Shown: positions 1 through 11,800 of the stretch, piece by piece
Position numbering within the stretch: position 1 is the stretch's first letter
How the letters are laid out: every line of letters begins with the position of its first letter
NCBI GenBank assembly: GCA_003508835.1
Contig: PUFA01000313.1
Location: forward strand, 1 to 64,000
Reading direction: 5' to 3'
Length of the DNA: 64,000 nt
Source: Eonycteris spelaea
Lineage: Eukaryota; Chordata; Mammalia; Chiroptera; Pteropodidae
Position numbers and translations under genes: made by a program
Notes under the pieces: generated by a model
What the model was told of the DNA's origin: nothing
The model's database searches: none
What the model saw: only the letters and a program-made list of their open reading frames with translations

Positions 1-409
1 TATGATAGGCACTGGGGCTACAACCATAAAAATTATGCAATTGAAAGAATAAAACCATCCCCTTCAGTCCTGCCAGATGGAGACTGTGAATTAGAATCAT
101 CCTTGACTTAGAATTTAGTCATTATGAACATTGTTTTGAAAGCTTCAGCTGTATCTTTCTGTAGTTGAGGGAAAGGCCATAAAGAAGTGTATGGCTCAGC
201 AATCATGTTATTTCCCATTTCCAATCAGCTAAAAAATTCGAAAGGGAATAAGGTGTTAGGAGCTGAAGAGGGGGAACTAAAACACATATTCTGTATAATA
301 CAATGAATGAGCATGAATGTGAGAGAGGGTGTCTTGCAAACTATGGGACAGTTGATAGGATGAGACTGTACTATCCTTGAGAATTAACAACTGTGTTTTT
401 CCTTGTTTT
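1..409. other. Unassigned non-coding sequence
   Basis: I recognise no gene or repeat family here. There is no long open frame, splice-site pattern or CpG cluster. It may be intergenic or intronic. Confidence 0.5.
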
Positions 410-895
410 GCTTAGTTTTATTTAAGGTATACTTTACATATAAGTTTTGCCAATTTTAAGTGCAGAACTTGATGAGCATTGGCAAGTTAACAGTCATGTA
501 ACCACCACCAAAATCAAGATATAGAACATTTTCATAAGCTCCCAAATTTCCCTATGCTTCTTTGCAATCTGTCTCCTCTCCACTGAACTGATGTCTGACA
601 CTGTGAGCTTGCATCTTTTATAACATATAAATAAAATTATATAGTATGTAGTGTTTGTATCTGAATTTTTTTCCACTTAGTATAACTTTTTTGAGAGTCA
701 TTAACAGAAACGTGTATGCAAATATTTATAGCAGCTTCATTAATAATAGCCCCAAACTAGAAACAACCTAAATGTCCACCCTCTGGTGAAAGGATAAAGG
801 AACTGTGTTATATTCGTACAATGGAATACTACTCAGCAATGGAATGGAGAAACAACTGATATACACAATAAGGGTTTGTTATTTTATGTGATGAT
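410..895 (-). mobile_element. LINE-1 fragment with 5' inversion (twin priming)
   Basis: Bases 410-702 read as the reverse complement of an old LINE-1 3' end; the diagnostic stretch near 500-540 has the phrase TCAAGATATAGAACATTTTC. Bases 703-895 read in the plus direction as the ORF2 end just upstream in the same element (CAATGGAATACTACTCAGCA near 820-840). In the family order the two pieces are almost contiguous, so the upstream piece is flipped. That is the arrangement produced by twin priming during LINE-1 insertion. No open frame remains. The subfamily is not resolved. Confidence 0.7.
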
Positions 896-1364
896 AATAA
901 GTTTTTTCTTTTACAAATAGATTTAATTTACAAAAAAAAAGAGAAGAAAATTATTCAGTGTCTTGCTACATCTCTTGGTTAAAACAGGAACTTGGATGCT
1001 TAGCAGCCAAGAAGTGACAAATTGCTATTACTCATTTCCTATGAGAGTTATGCCTTTTGCTCATCTATCTTTTCTTTCTTATGTCCATTATATACATTTT
1101 TGTAAGTTAACTTGCCAGGATTGAGGAAGAACCAGCCTGACAAATGTAAAATTCCCTATGAAAGTGAGATGTAACAGTAGTCACTGACATGGGAATTGGT
1201 AAAACACTCAGGAAACTGGTTCAGCTGTAAGAAGCATCTTAAATATAGCCATACATATTGACTGGATTTACTTATGGAATTCTATCCTATGAAAATAAAA
1301 ATGCAATCCAAGATTATTATACAGGGATGTTCAATGCACTTTTATTCACTGTACTTTATTTTAA
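896..1364. other. Unassigned AT-rich sequence
   Basis: There is an A-rich run near 931-946. I can place nothing else in a known family, and no open frame is convincing. Confidence 0.45.
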
Positions 1365-4240
1365 AGAATAAACTTTATTAGAACATTTTTAGGTTTACAG
1401 AAAATTTGTTCCTATGATTCCTTTATTATTCTTTTTAAATTAGTTTATTTTTCCTTTATTATTTTTTTAATGTTCAAGTGAGCAGTAGTATAGGCCTCTT
1501 TCATTCCTGATATCAATAATTTGTGTCTCCTCTCTTTTTTCCTTGGTTATACTAGCTCGAGGTTTATCAATTTTACTAATCTTTCAAAGAACCAGCTTTT
1601 GGTTTTGTTGAATTTCTTTATTGTTTTCCTGTTTTAAATTTCATTGTTTGTTGCTCTAATATTATTTAATTTTTTCTGATTACTCAATGCAGTAAATTTC
1701 CTTTTAAACACTGCTTTCATTGCATCATACAAATTTTGATAAATTGTATTATCATTTTAATTTAGTTCAAAATATTTTATTTTTCTCCTGAGACTTCTTT
1801 GATCCATATGCCATTTAGAAGTATGTTGTTTACTCTCCAAATATTTTAGGAAATCTTTCTGTTATTGATTTCTAGTTTAATTCCATTGTTATCTGAGAGC
1901 ATGCTCTATATGACTTCTATTTTCAAAAATTTGTGAAGGTGAGTTTTATAGCCCTGAATGTCGTCTATCTCGGTAAATGTTCTGTGTGAGTTTGAGAAGA
2001 ATGTGTATTCTGTTGTGGTTGAATAAAGTAGTCTATAAATGTCAATTATATCCAGATGATTGATGGTACAGTTCAGTTAACTATATCCCTACTTATTTTC
2101 TGCCTATTAGATCTATGAATTACTGATCGAGGAGTATTGCACTCTGTAACTTTTAAGGGTGGATTAATCTATTTCTTCTTGCAGGTCTATCAGTTTTTTC
2201 CTCACATGTATTGATATCTTGACACATGATTATTGGTACATATACATTAAGAATTCTTATGCCTTCTTAAATAACTGGCCCTATTATTATGTACTTCCCC
2301 TCTTTATCCTTGATAATTTTCCCTTTCTGAAGTCTCCTTTGTCTGAAATTAATATGGCTATTCCAACTTCTTTTGGTTAGTGGAATAGCATGGTATATCT
2401 TTCTCTGTCCCTTTATTTAAATCTGTCTGTGTCTTTATATTTAAAGTGGGTTTCTTGGGGACAACATATAGTTGGGTTGTGTTTTTTGATCCCTTTGGAA
2501 AATCTCTGTATTTTAGTTGGTGCATTTAGGCCATTGATATTTATAGTAAGTATTGATATAATTTGATTTATATCTATAATATTTGTAATTGTTTTCTATT
2601 AATTGCCCTATGCTTTGTTTCTCTTTTTCTCTTCCCTTTTCTGCCTCTCTTGCTTTAATTGAACATTTTATATGATTCTATTGTCTCTCTTTTCTTAATG
2701 TAATAATTATTACTTATTTTTATATTTTTAGTGCTACCCTAGATTACAGTATACATTTACCACTAGCTTAAGTCCACTATCAACTCTATACCGCTTTACA
2801 TATAGTGCAGGTACCTTATAATAGAATATTCTCAATTCCTCTCTTCTGTCCTTCATAACCTTGATATCATTTATTTCACTTATTCATGAGCCATAGTCAC
2901 CTAGAACATGTTTCTATTATTATTTTAGAATAAACTATTATCTTTTAGATCACTTAGGAATAAGAAAAATAAAATATTTTATTTTACCTTTATTTATTCC
3001 TTCACTAATAGTTTTCCTTTCTTCACATAGATACCAGTTTCTGACCTACATAATTGTTTTTCTCTCTGAAGAACTTCTTATAACATCTTTTATAAAACAG
3101 GTTTACTGCTTTTGTAAAGCAGGTCTACTACCTTCTCCTTCTCTTCCTCCTCCTATTTTCACTGGATATGGAATTCTAGATTTGTAGGGGTTTTTTTTTC
3201 TTTCAGCACTTTAATAATTTTAGTTTTCCTCTCTTCTTGCTTGCATGATGTTTGAAAAGAAGTCTGATGTAAATTTTATCCTTATTCTTCATAGGTAATG
3301 CGGATGTTTCCCCCTCTGGTTTTATTCAAGATTTTATCTTTGTCTATGATTTTCTTTAGTTTGGATATGATATATCTAGCAGTAGAATTTTTTGGAATAT
3401 CATCCTTGGTGTTCTCTGAGCTTCCTGGATCTGTAGTTTATTGTCATTAATAATGAAAAACTCAGTCATTAACTTTATTTATTCTTTTTCTTTCTCCCTT
3501 TCTTCTGGTATTCCCATTATGTATGTGTTATCCTCTGGTAAGGATATTTGTATGGATATTCTGTCCTGTTAATTTTTTTCCCCCTTTGCTTTTCAGTTGG
3601 GAAAGTTTCTATTGACAGATCCTCAAGCTTACTGTTTTCTTTCTTTGGCTATATACAGTCTCCTGATGAGCCCATCAAAGGTGTTTTTAAATTTCTGTTA
3701 CAGTTTTTAATTCTAGAATTTCCTTTTGATGGTTATTTTTTCAGAGTTTCAATATTTCTGCTTACTTCACCCATCTGTTCTTGCACATTGTCCTTTTTTT
3801 ATGTTAGAGCCCTTGGAATATTAATCATGGTTATTCTAAATTCCTGCTTTGATGATTCCAAAATTTCTGCCACATGTAAGTCTAGTTCTGATACTTGCTT
3901 TTGCTCATCATAATGATTTTTTTTTCATCTTAGCATACCTAATAATTTTTTGTTGAAAACCATACATGAGACATCAGGTAAAGATGATTATAATAAATAG
4001 GTCATAGTATGAGGTTTTATATTTATCTTAGTAGGAACTAGACTGTTTACTGTTTGTCGTAGCTGTGACATGAGAATCTAAAATTTCCTCTAGTTTCCTG
4101 ACTTTTGTCTCCTATGTTGTCTTTGGGTTTCCATAAGACTTTTTCTTAAATTGTGTCTGAGATTTGCAGTTCTTTCAGCTGTAGTCACCTGTTGTTATAA
4201 AATTCATTTTATTTTGAATAACTAGTTTGTTCCTACAGAG
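1365..4240 (-). mobile_element. Old LINE-1, minus strand, ORF2 to ORF1, 3' end missing
   Basis: The plus strand shows the antisense of LINE-1 ORF2 (about 1480-2600) followed by the antisense of the inter-ORF region and ORF1 (about 2600-4000). Recognisable phrases include the antisense ORF2 block CAAAGAACCAGCTTTTGGTT near 1586 and TTTAAAGTGGGTTTCTTGGG near 2440. The antisense ORF1 block around 3420-3700 has CTCTGAGCTTCCTGGATCTG. About 1365-1480 resembles antisense LINE-1 3'-UTR sequence and may be a separate scrap. An open frame on the plus strand at 3548-3913 is antisense to ORF1 and is not a gene. The element carries many stops in its own sense, and most of ORF2 and the normal 3' tail are absent. 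Confidence 0.85.
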
Positions 4241-4245
4241 TTTAT

Positions 4246-4680
4246 TGTAGGAATTTTGTAAAGCTCAGAGAAACATAACCACCCACAACTGCACTACTCA
4301 AAGATAACCATGGTTAACAATTGAGTATTACACCCTTTCATTCTTCATTCTAGACATTACAATTGGTAATAATAAAATAATTGAGGACAATCTAGATGCA
4401 CAATTATCACATAATAATCGAGTACATTATAGTACATCTTATAGTTGTAATATTATCAGCTTACTGGAAAAATGTCTATGAAGACTTTCATGATAGAAAA
4501 ATGCATATAAGAGAAAAATTCTATAATATTGTATATAAAATACAATAATAACTATGTTAAATAGGTAGAAATAGCCAGGAAATAAATATATTTAAACATT
4601 ACACAATAACAATGATTATATTTGGAAGTAACACTAAAAACAATTTATATATTTTTCTAAATTTTTCTCTTCCAAATGTT
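4246..4680 (+). mobile_element. Old LINE-1 (L1ME-like) 3' fragments
   Basis: Bases 4246-4345 resemble a LINE-1 3'-UTR block (AAAGATAACCATGGTTAACA near 4299). Bases about 4400-4680 resemble the ORF2 end and 3' UTR of the same class (GAAAAATGTCTATGAAGACT near 4466). The two pieces are in swapped order relative to the family, so they are separate fragments or rearranged. Identification is from general pattern only. Confidence 0.45.
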
Positions 4681-4681
4681 A

Positions 4682-4708
4682 CGCACACACACACACACAC
4701 ACACACAA
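4682..4708. repeat. (CA)n microsatellite
   Basis: A dinucleotide CA run of about 13 units, interrupted only at its left edge. It lies at the right edge of the LINE-1 fragment. Confidence 0.95.
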
Positions 4709-5329
4709 TCAGGCAGATAGTAAACAATATTGTGATCGAAATAGTATAATAGTGTGACTGAAATCAACTGGTATAATATTGTGCAATACTTGAGTGTCAG
4801 TAAATGTTTAGTAGCTGGCTTTCTGGTGGGGAAAGTCCTGATTGATAACATTTTCTGATTTCTCGTGTAATATTTCCACTATGGTCAACTTAAAGCTACC
4901 AACCTGATGTCACTGAATGTGTAGGAGGGAAGAGATGCACAGTGGCACACTGTTATTTGGTATTTCCACCCTATGGATATAATATGTAAATTACCTCAAG
5001 GGCATGATAATTGTACAATGGAGTAAAATATTTAAGATAAGTTTAGAGTGCTTTTTTGCTTTTAATATAATGTATTTAATTGTAAGTTTTTAATAATTTT
5101 CAATAATGACTGTGGGAACCAGTGTGCAAATTTCTCAAACTTTAATAAGTTCTTGTGTAATTGACAAGATGGACTCTTCTATAAGTTGTGAATAATTGCT
5201 GTATTTCACCCAGATATTTATTCAAAGACCTACTAGGAAATAGAGTATGGATGATTCTCGCTCCATTGTGAATGAGTATCTTCACTACTATTCATAATAA
5301 TACTATAGTAGCAATAATTAAGTTCCTAA
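4709..5329. other. Unassigned AT-rich sequence
   Basis: No family was recognised. No credible open frame or regulatory pattern is visible. Confidence 0.45.
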
Positions 5330-5530
5330 GGGCTTAGTTTATGCTAGCCACAACTCTAAGCAGTATTATTTACTTTAATATTTACATTAAACAATGAAGA
5401 TTCTGAGGCTCACAGTAATTGATGATCTTGCCCTTGCTCACACAAACTTATAAAACTCATTAAAAAAAAGTTGACCTACAGGTACAACATCTGTCCAATA
5501 CCAAGACCTATTCTTTTAAACAGTATTCTC
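5330..5530 (-). mobile_element. Probable MIR SINE, antisense
   Basis: The order of blocks follows a reverse-complemented MIR: TATGCTAGCCACAACTCTAA, then GAAGATTCTGAGGCTCACAG, then a degenerate CTTGCCCTTGCTCACACAAA. It is strongly diverged, so the ends are approximate. Confidence 0.5.
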
Positions 5531-6125
5531 TAATACAGATATATGAGCATGTTGAACCATTTGATATTGTTGATAAGGTTTAACTTATAAAAAGGTAATG
5601 TCATTGTATTTTACTTAATATAGATATGGATATGGATACAGACATGAAATAAAGTGTTTTCCTTCACCCGCCGACTCTAGTTCACATGCTTGATTGGCCT
5701 TGCTAAGAGTTTGCAGAATTGAATGGGTATACATCTAGTGATCAGAAGCCTTGCATATTATAGCAAGAGCACTATGCTTGATATCAGAAGATCATGGACC
5801 TATTTCTTACTAACCTTATTTAACAGGGATAGCAAAAGTTGCTCAGTCTTACTACCAGGATTTTTTTGCATACTAATGTCAAAGTACATTTGATATCACT
5901 AGTGATATAAGAAATTATTTTTTATGAGAACAGTGGTATTTTTGGTGTAGGTAACAAAGTTCATCCTGCATGCCCATAGAGACTGAATTGACAATAGCAT
6001 TCATTACCAAAGTTGTGATCTGTCATTTTTCAATAAATGTACTTCATATTGTTTGCACTTTCTAGCTTCCTTTTAATAAAAAGAACAGCACCAATAAAAA
6101 TGTGTTTAACTTTTGCACACCAACT
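5531..6125. other. Unassigned sequence
   Basis: No family was recognised. A short compositional repeat (ATAGATATGGATATGGATAC near 5620) is the only feature seen. Confidence 0.45.
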
Positions 6126-6300
6126 ATATATCAGACTCTCTGGACCCTTATGTGAACCCATGCAATCCTTACAATAATCTTGTAACCTATATAGTATTAT
6201 TTTCAATTTAACATAATATGAGTCTTATAAGTAGTTACTAAATTGTGGATCCAGGACTGAGAATGCAGTCTACTTCTCTAGTTGGTGCTTTTGTCTTTTA
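6126..6300 (-). mobile_element. Probable MIR SINE, antisense
   Basis: Degenerate blocks match the reverse complement of MIR in order: CATGCAATCCTTACAATAAT, a central region, then GGATCCAGGACTGAGAATGC. No other family fits better. Confidence 0.5.
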
Positions 6301-6840
6301 GCTCTGACTCTTACCTTGAGGACAGAATTGTACCTTCTGACTTCCTATATCCATCAGCAACCAGCATAGTGAATGTCACTGTAGTAGAGATGTCAATGAA
6401 CATTTGAAACAAACTTTCTTTTAAAACATTATAGAATTTCAATTTCATGTGGAGTCCTGCATAGAACTTAAATAGAGCTTAGATTGGAATAGTGCTATAA
6501 AGCCAGTTGACTCTGGAATTATCTTCAACTTTTCTACCTGAGCCAGCAAAGGAAGGAGACATTTTCTCTACTTCTGTGCTTGAAAACAGATTTCTAAGTG
6601 GTATAGAACTCTCAAAGGCCCTTTGAAATCTTAAATTTCACCGATAATATCTATTTAAGATAAGTTCCTTTACTTCACATGCCCTAAGCTTTCATAAAAG
6701 AAGAGTGTACTTAATACCACAAGCTATATTAATTGATATTCTTGTTGGCAGAATTTATTGAGAAGATACTCCACTCAGTATCTGGATATATGCTCAAGAT
6801 TTGTTACTGGGCTATGTGGAATATATGAGTGAATAGAAAA
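6301..6840. other. Unassigned sequence
   Basis: No repeat or gene was recognised. Confidence 0.45.
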
Positions 6841-6843
6841 TGA

Positions 6844-6876
6844 GAAACAAACAAACAAACAAACAAACAAACAAAA
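6844..6876. repeat. (CAAA)n microsatellite
   Basis: About eight tandem CAAA units. The run abuts the 5' edge of the next LINE-1 fragment. Confidence 0.95.
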
Positions 6877-6877
6877 A

Positions 6878-7530
6878 GCTTGGGTAGCAATACTAATACC
6901 AGACAAAATAGATTTTGAAACAAAGGCTGTAACAAGTTAGAAAGAAGGACCCAGTAATCCCATTTCTGGGTATTTGTCTGAAGAAACCCAAAACACTACT
7001 TTGAAAGGACATGTGATTCTATATATCTTTATTGCAGCATTATTTACAATAGCTAAGATATGGAAGCAACCTCAGTGTCCATCACTGGATGAATGGATAA
7101 AGAAAAGGTGATACATAATGTGGTGGAATATTACTGGGCCACAAAAAAGAATGGAATCCTTTAAAAGTAAGTAAAACAGAGTAAGACAAATACCATGTGA
7201 TTTCCCTTATATGTGGAATCTGAAAAACAAAATAAATAAACAAAACGAACTCATAGATACAGAGAACATTTTGAGGATTGCCAGATGGGAGGGGTCAGGG
7301 GGCTGGGTGAAAAAGGGGGAGGATTAAGAAGTACAAATCGGTAGTTACAAAATAGTCATGGAGATAAAAATTACAGCATAAAGTAAGTACTGGTTTGTTA
7401 GAACGATCACTTCATAAGTTATGTAAATGTCTACTCACCATATTGTACCCTGAAACTAATGTAATATTGTATGTCAACTTTCTTTGAAAAATAAAAAAAA
7501 CATTAAAAAAAGAAAAAAAGAAAATGGCCT
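6878..7530 (+). mobile_element. LINE-1 3' end, plus strand, internally deleted
   Basis: Bases 6878-6937 match the ORF2 endonuclease/early region (CAGACAAAATAGATTTTGAA). From about 6948 the sequence jumps to the ORF2 end (CCCAGTAATCCCATTTCTGG), then runs through the 3' UTR to an A-rich tail near 7480-7525. The 3' UTR block from about 7290 to 7470 (GATTAAGAAGTACAAATCGG, then CTGAAACTAATGTAATATTG) is of the kind I associate with bat LINE-1. Most of ORF2 is therefore deleted, and no frame is open across it. Confidence 0.85.
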
Positions 7531-7599
7531 GAAGTGATTCTAATTCATAATCATATGGTACTATTAACACCCTCGAGAATAAATATTAATGATAAAATG

Positions 7600-7832
7600 A
7601 TAATGTGGTAGAGTGGAGAGAGCAATGGTTTCCATTGTCAAAGACCCAGGTTCATATCATGAATAAAACTTCTGGGTTGGGTGGCTTTCTTGTGTGAAAA
7701 CACCTCTCTGAGCCTCAGGTGTTTTCATCTATAAAGAGAGGATTATAAGAGTTGTGAGGATTAATCGGGTTAACATATATACAAAAGTGCCTAGTACACA
7801 AATAGTTGCCATGTAAATACTATTTGCCTCGA
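7600..7832 (+). mobile_element. MIR SINE, plus strand
   Basis: The MIR blocks are in order: GTGGTAGAGTGGAGAGAGCA, GACCCAGGTTCATATCATGA, CTCTGAGCCTCAGGTGTTTT, GTTGTGAGGATTAATCGGGT, and a 3' block AAAGTGCCTAGTACACAAAT. It is almost full length. Confidence 0.8.
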
Positions 7833-8268
7833 ATATCAAAAAAAATATTTTGTCATATTTGGTTTTTAGTAATGTCGACAGCTTGTCAAAGTCAATGCAA
7901 GTCTAGTACAGTGTGGATTTTAAACTTCCTTGGGTTGTCTTTATTCTCCTTTATTCAATAACAAGTTCTCATCTTGTACTTTCTCTGTAAAGATAAGTCT
8001 GATTCATGCCAACAGAAATGGTAAAATTCTTAATTCTTCAATCAGCTTTGTTGTTATTCCTATAGAACTGCTGTGGCTGACAAATCTGAAATATAAAATT
8101 AATTCACAATACTAATGTCCTGTCAACCATAACTTTTGAAGCTTGTCAATGTATGTCAATTATAGTTCTAATTCCTGGGTTGAATGATCTCAAATTAAGT
8201 ATTAATTTGGTTTAATATAAAATAGATTTGGTTACAGTGGAAATTAATATGTTTTCCTAAATAGTATT
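7833..8268. other. Unassigned sequence
   Basis: No repeat family was recognised. A 61-codon frame at 7930-8115 has no recognisable features. Confidence 0.45.
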
Positions 8269-8269
8269 C

Positions 8270-8560
8270 CATATTCATTCATACATTCATTCATTTATTC
8301 ATTCAACAAATATCTTCTCATTACCTCTTATGTGCTAGGCCCTGTTTTAGGCACTGAGAACACAGCAGAGAACAAGAAAGATCAAGCTTCTGCTCTCACT
8401 GAGCTGACTGACATTCTAGTGGGAGTAGTCAAGTAACACACAAAAAATAAGTAAATATATATATATTTATGTTAGTGGGTACAATGGAGAACAATAAACA
8501 GGTGGTGTGTGAAAAAATGTTGGCATGAGGAGTAGGGAGTTTTAATTTTTGAAAGAATGC
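8270..8560 (-). mobile_element. L2 LINE 3' end, antisense
   Basis: It starts with ATTC-type tandem units and CATTCAACAAATATCTTCTC. These are followed by TGTGCTAGGCCCTGTTTTAG and GACATTCTAGTGGGAGTAGT, the reverse-complemented 3' terminus of L2 in the right order. A short TA run (8456-8467) has expanded inside it. Confidence 0.85.
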
Positions 8561-8609
8561 TTATTTAAAACTTCATTAAAGAATGTTGATTTGAGCAAAG
8601 ATTAGAAGG

Positions 8610-8830
8610 AGATAATGTAAAGGGAACTAATATTGATCAATCAATTACTCTGTCAAGTTCTATGCTATATTAATTAGATACATTCCCTTGGTTCTGTGCT
8701 ATATTAATTAGATACATTCCCTTAGTCTTCAAACACTAATAAAGTAAATATTTTGGTACCTGCATTACAGTTGAGGAAACAGAAGGTCAAAGAAATTAAA
8801 TAACTTGTTAAACACCACACTATTAATCAT
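8610..8830 (-). mobile_element. MIR-like SINE, antisense, with internal duplication
   Basis: The right part (TGCATTACAGTTGAGGAAAC, then AAATAACTTGTTAAACACCA) fits reverse-complemented MIR. The left part holds two adjacent 34-base copies, 8658-8691 and 8692-8725. Confidence 0.6.
8658..8725. repeat. 34-bp tandem duplication
   Basis: Two head-to-tail copies of 34 bases starting TTCTATGCT / TTCTGTGCT. They differ at two positions by my alignment. The small divergence suggests a fairly recent local duplication. Confidence 0.9.
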
Positions 8831-8874
8831 TGTTTCTCAAATTTCAGTAGACCTATTTGAAATTTCTAAATTGG

Positions 8875-11800
8875 TCTTGAAGTTTAGTTTTCTATGCATC
8901 TATTGATATCATCATGTGATTCTTATTTTTAATTTGTTTATGTGGTGTATCACATTAATTGATTTGCGTATGTTGAACCATCCCTGTGCCCCTGGGATGG
9001 GGCCCATTTGATCACGGTGTATAATCTTTTTAATGTATTGCTCTATTCATTTTGCTAGTATCTTATTTAGGATTTTTGCATCTGTGTTCATGAGAGATAT
9101 TGGTCTGTAATTTTCTTTTTTTGCGTGTTATCTTTACTAGGTTTTGGTATCAGGGTAATATTGGCCTTATAAAATGAGTTAGGAACTATTGCCTCCCTTC
9201 AATATTTTGAAAGAGGTTGAGAAGAATATGTATTAAATCTTTGAATGTTTGGTAGAATTCACTGATGAAGCCATCTGGTCTTGGACTTCAACTTTTTGGA
9301 AAGTTTTTTGATGATTGTTTCCATTTTCATACTGCTGATCGGCCTATTTAGATTTTCCAGCTCATGATTCAGTATAGAAGGTTGCATATTTCTAAGAAAT
9401 TGTCCATATTATTCTAGGTTATTAAATTTGGTGTTATATACTTTTTCATAGTATTCTCACATGATCCTTTGTATTTCTGCAATATCTATCACAACTCCTC
9501 TACCATCCTTGATTTTATTTGTGTCCTTTCTCTTTTTTTCTTTGGTGAGTCTAGCCAGGGGCTTGTCAGTTTTATTAATCTTCTCAAAGAACCAGCTCTT
9601 CATTGCATTTATTTTTTCTATTGTCCTTTTGTTTTCAATTTTATTTAATTATCCTCTAATTTTGATTATTCCTTCCTTCTGCTTATTTTGATCTCATTCT
9701 TCTTGTTTTGCTTTTCTTTTTCTAGTTTTTTTTTAAAGATGATGTTTAGGTTTCTTTATTAGCACTCATTCTTGTTTTTTGAGATAGGCCTGTAATGATG
9801 TGAACTTTTCTCTTATAACCTTTTGTTGTATCCCAAAACTTTTGATATGTTATATTTTCATTCTCACTCATTCTATGTATCTCTTGATCTCCCTTTTTAT
9901 TTCTTCTATGACCAGTCATTATTTAGTAGCATGGTGTTTAATCTCCATGTATTTGTGGCTTTTCCTGCTTTCTTTTTACAGTTGATCTCCAGCTTCAAAA
10001 GCATTATGGTTGGAGAATATGCTTGGTATGATTTCAACCTTTCTTGTTTTATTGAGACTAGTTTGTGTCCCAGTATGTGGTCAATCCTTGAGAATGTTCC
10101 ATGTGAACTAGAAAGGAATGTATAAGAAGCTATTTTGGGTTGAAAATCTGTGTAAACGTCCATTAGTCTAATTAGTCTAATGTATCATTTAGAGATATTA
10201 TTATTTCCTTATTGAGTTTCTGTTTGGATGATCTGTCCATATCTGACAGTGGGATATTAAGTCCACTACTGGAATAGTGTTTTGGTCAGTCTCTTTATTT
10301 ATGTTAGTAATTGCTTTATATATTTTGGGGCTCCCTGATTGGGAGCATAGATATTAATAAGTGTTATGTCTTCTTGATGTTTGGTTCTCTTTTATCATTA
10401 TGAAGTGTCTCGCAGTATCACTTTTTACCTTTTTTATCTTGAATCTGTTTCATCAGTATAAGTACAGCTACTTCCACTTTTTCTGAATGCCATTTGCTTG
10501 GAGTTCATTTTCTACTTTTTCATTTTGAGTCTATATTTGTCTTTGGAGCTGAGATGTGTCTCCTGGAGAGCAACATGGTTGGGTTTTGTTTTTTTGATCC
10601 ATTGTGCAACTCTGTGCCTTTTTATTGGTGAGTTCAGTCCATTTACATTTAGGGTGATTATTGAAATATGAGGTCTTCTTAAAGCCTTTTTATCTCTTGC
10701 TTCTGGTAGCTCGGTGTTTCCATTGCTTCCTTGTCCTTCTGTTTCTGTCTGTTATTATTAATTTCATGGGGTTTTGTGTGTTTTCCCTCTGGTCCTTCTT
10801 GTTTTATGTTATGTATCTCTGTTCTGGATCTTTGGTGTGCGGTTACCATTACAAAGATGTAAAGGATAGTTAAATATATACAGTCCATCCCTTTTCTTCT
10901 GCACATGCCTTATCTCTATTCCCCTTTGCAAATTTGGATCTTTGATCCCTCCCTTTTCTGTTATTGTTTTTCTAAAATTGTTTCTATGTATGCCGAATGT
11001 TCATTTCTAACTTGCATAGCAATTATCTTTCTTAATGTTTAAGCTTCTACATTCTGTTCTTGAATAGGATTGCACTGTCTGCTTCTGTCTGCCTGCTAGT
11101 CATCTTTCTCATAGTTATGTGTTCTTTCTGTCATTATTTTTTTCAGGTGGGCTGACCCTTTCAGTATTCCCTGTAATGCAGGCCTCATAGTAGAGAATTC
11201 CCTCAACTTTGTATCTCTGTTAAGGTCTTTATTTCTCCTTCACATAAAGGAGAGCTTTGCTGGATACATTTTCTTGGCTGGTAGCTCCTTTCATTTAATG
11301 GTTTGAATATTTCATCCCACTCTTCTCTTGCTTGTAAGATTTGTGCTGAGAAGTCCCAAAATAAGCTAATGGAATTTTCTTCATAGGTTACTCTCTTCTT
11401 TTCCTTGGCTGCCTTCGGAATTCTTTCTTTGTCATTATTTTTTGATAATTTTAATCTAATGTGTCTTCAAGAAGGCCGTTTTGGATTGAGATAATTGGGT
11501 GTTCTGTTAGCTTCTTGAATTCCAAGCTGCAGCTCATTCCTTAGATTTGGGAAATTCTTATCAATTATTTTTCTGAATGTGCTCTCTGTTTCCTTCTTCT
11601 CTTCTCTTCTGGTATATCCATTCTTATATTGCTTTTCCTAATGATGTCAGCTAGTTCTTATATTTCTCTTTCATTATTTTTCATTCTTCAGTCTCTTTCT
11701 TCCCCCTTCTGAATCGTTTCTAGATTCTGTCTTTGATATCACTGATTCTTTCCTCCATCTGGTCAGATCTATTTCCTAAGCTTGCTATTTCATTCTTCAT

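Noticed and set aside
3548..3913. 121-codon plus-strand open frame
   Set aside because: It is antisense to LINE-1 ORF1 in the minus-strand element at 1.4-4.2 kb.
9461..10163. Cluster of overlapping open frames of 61-100 codons on both strands
   Set aside because: All lie in the minus-strand LINE-1; the plus-strand frames are antisense to ORF2, and none is an intact gene.
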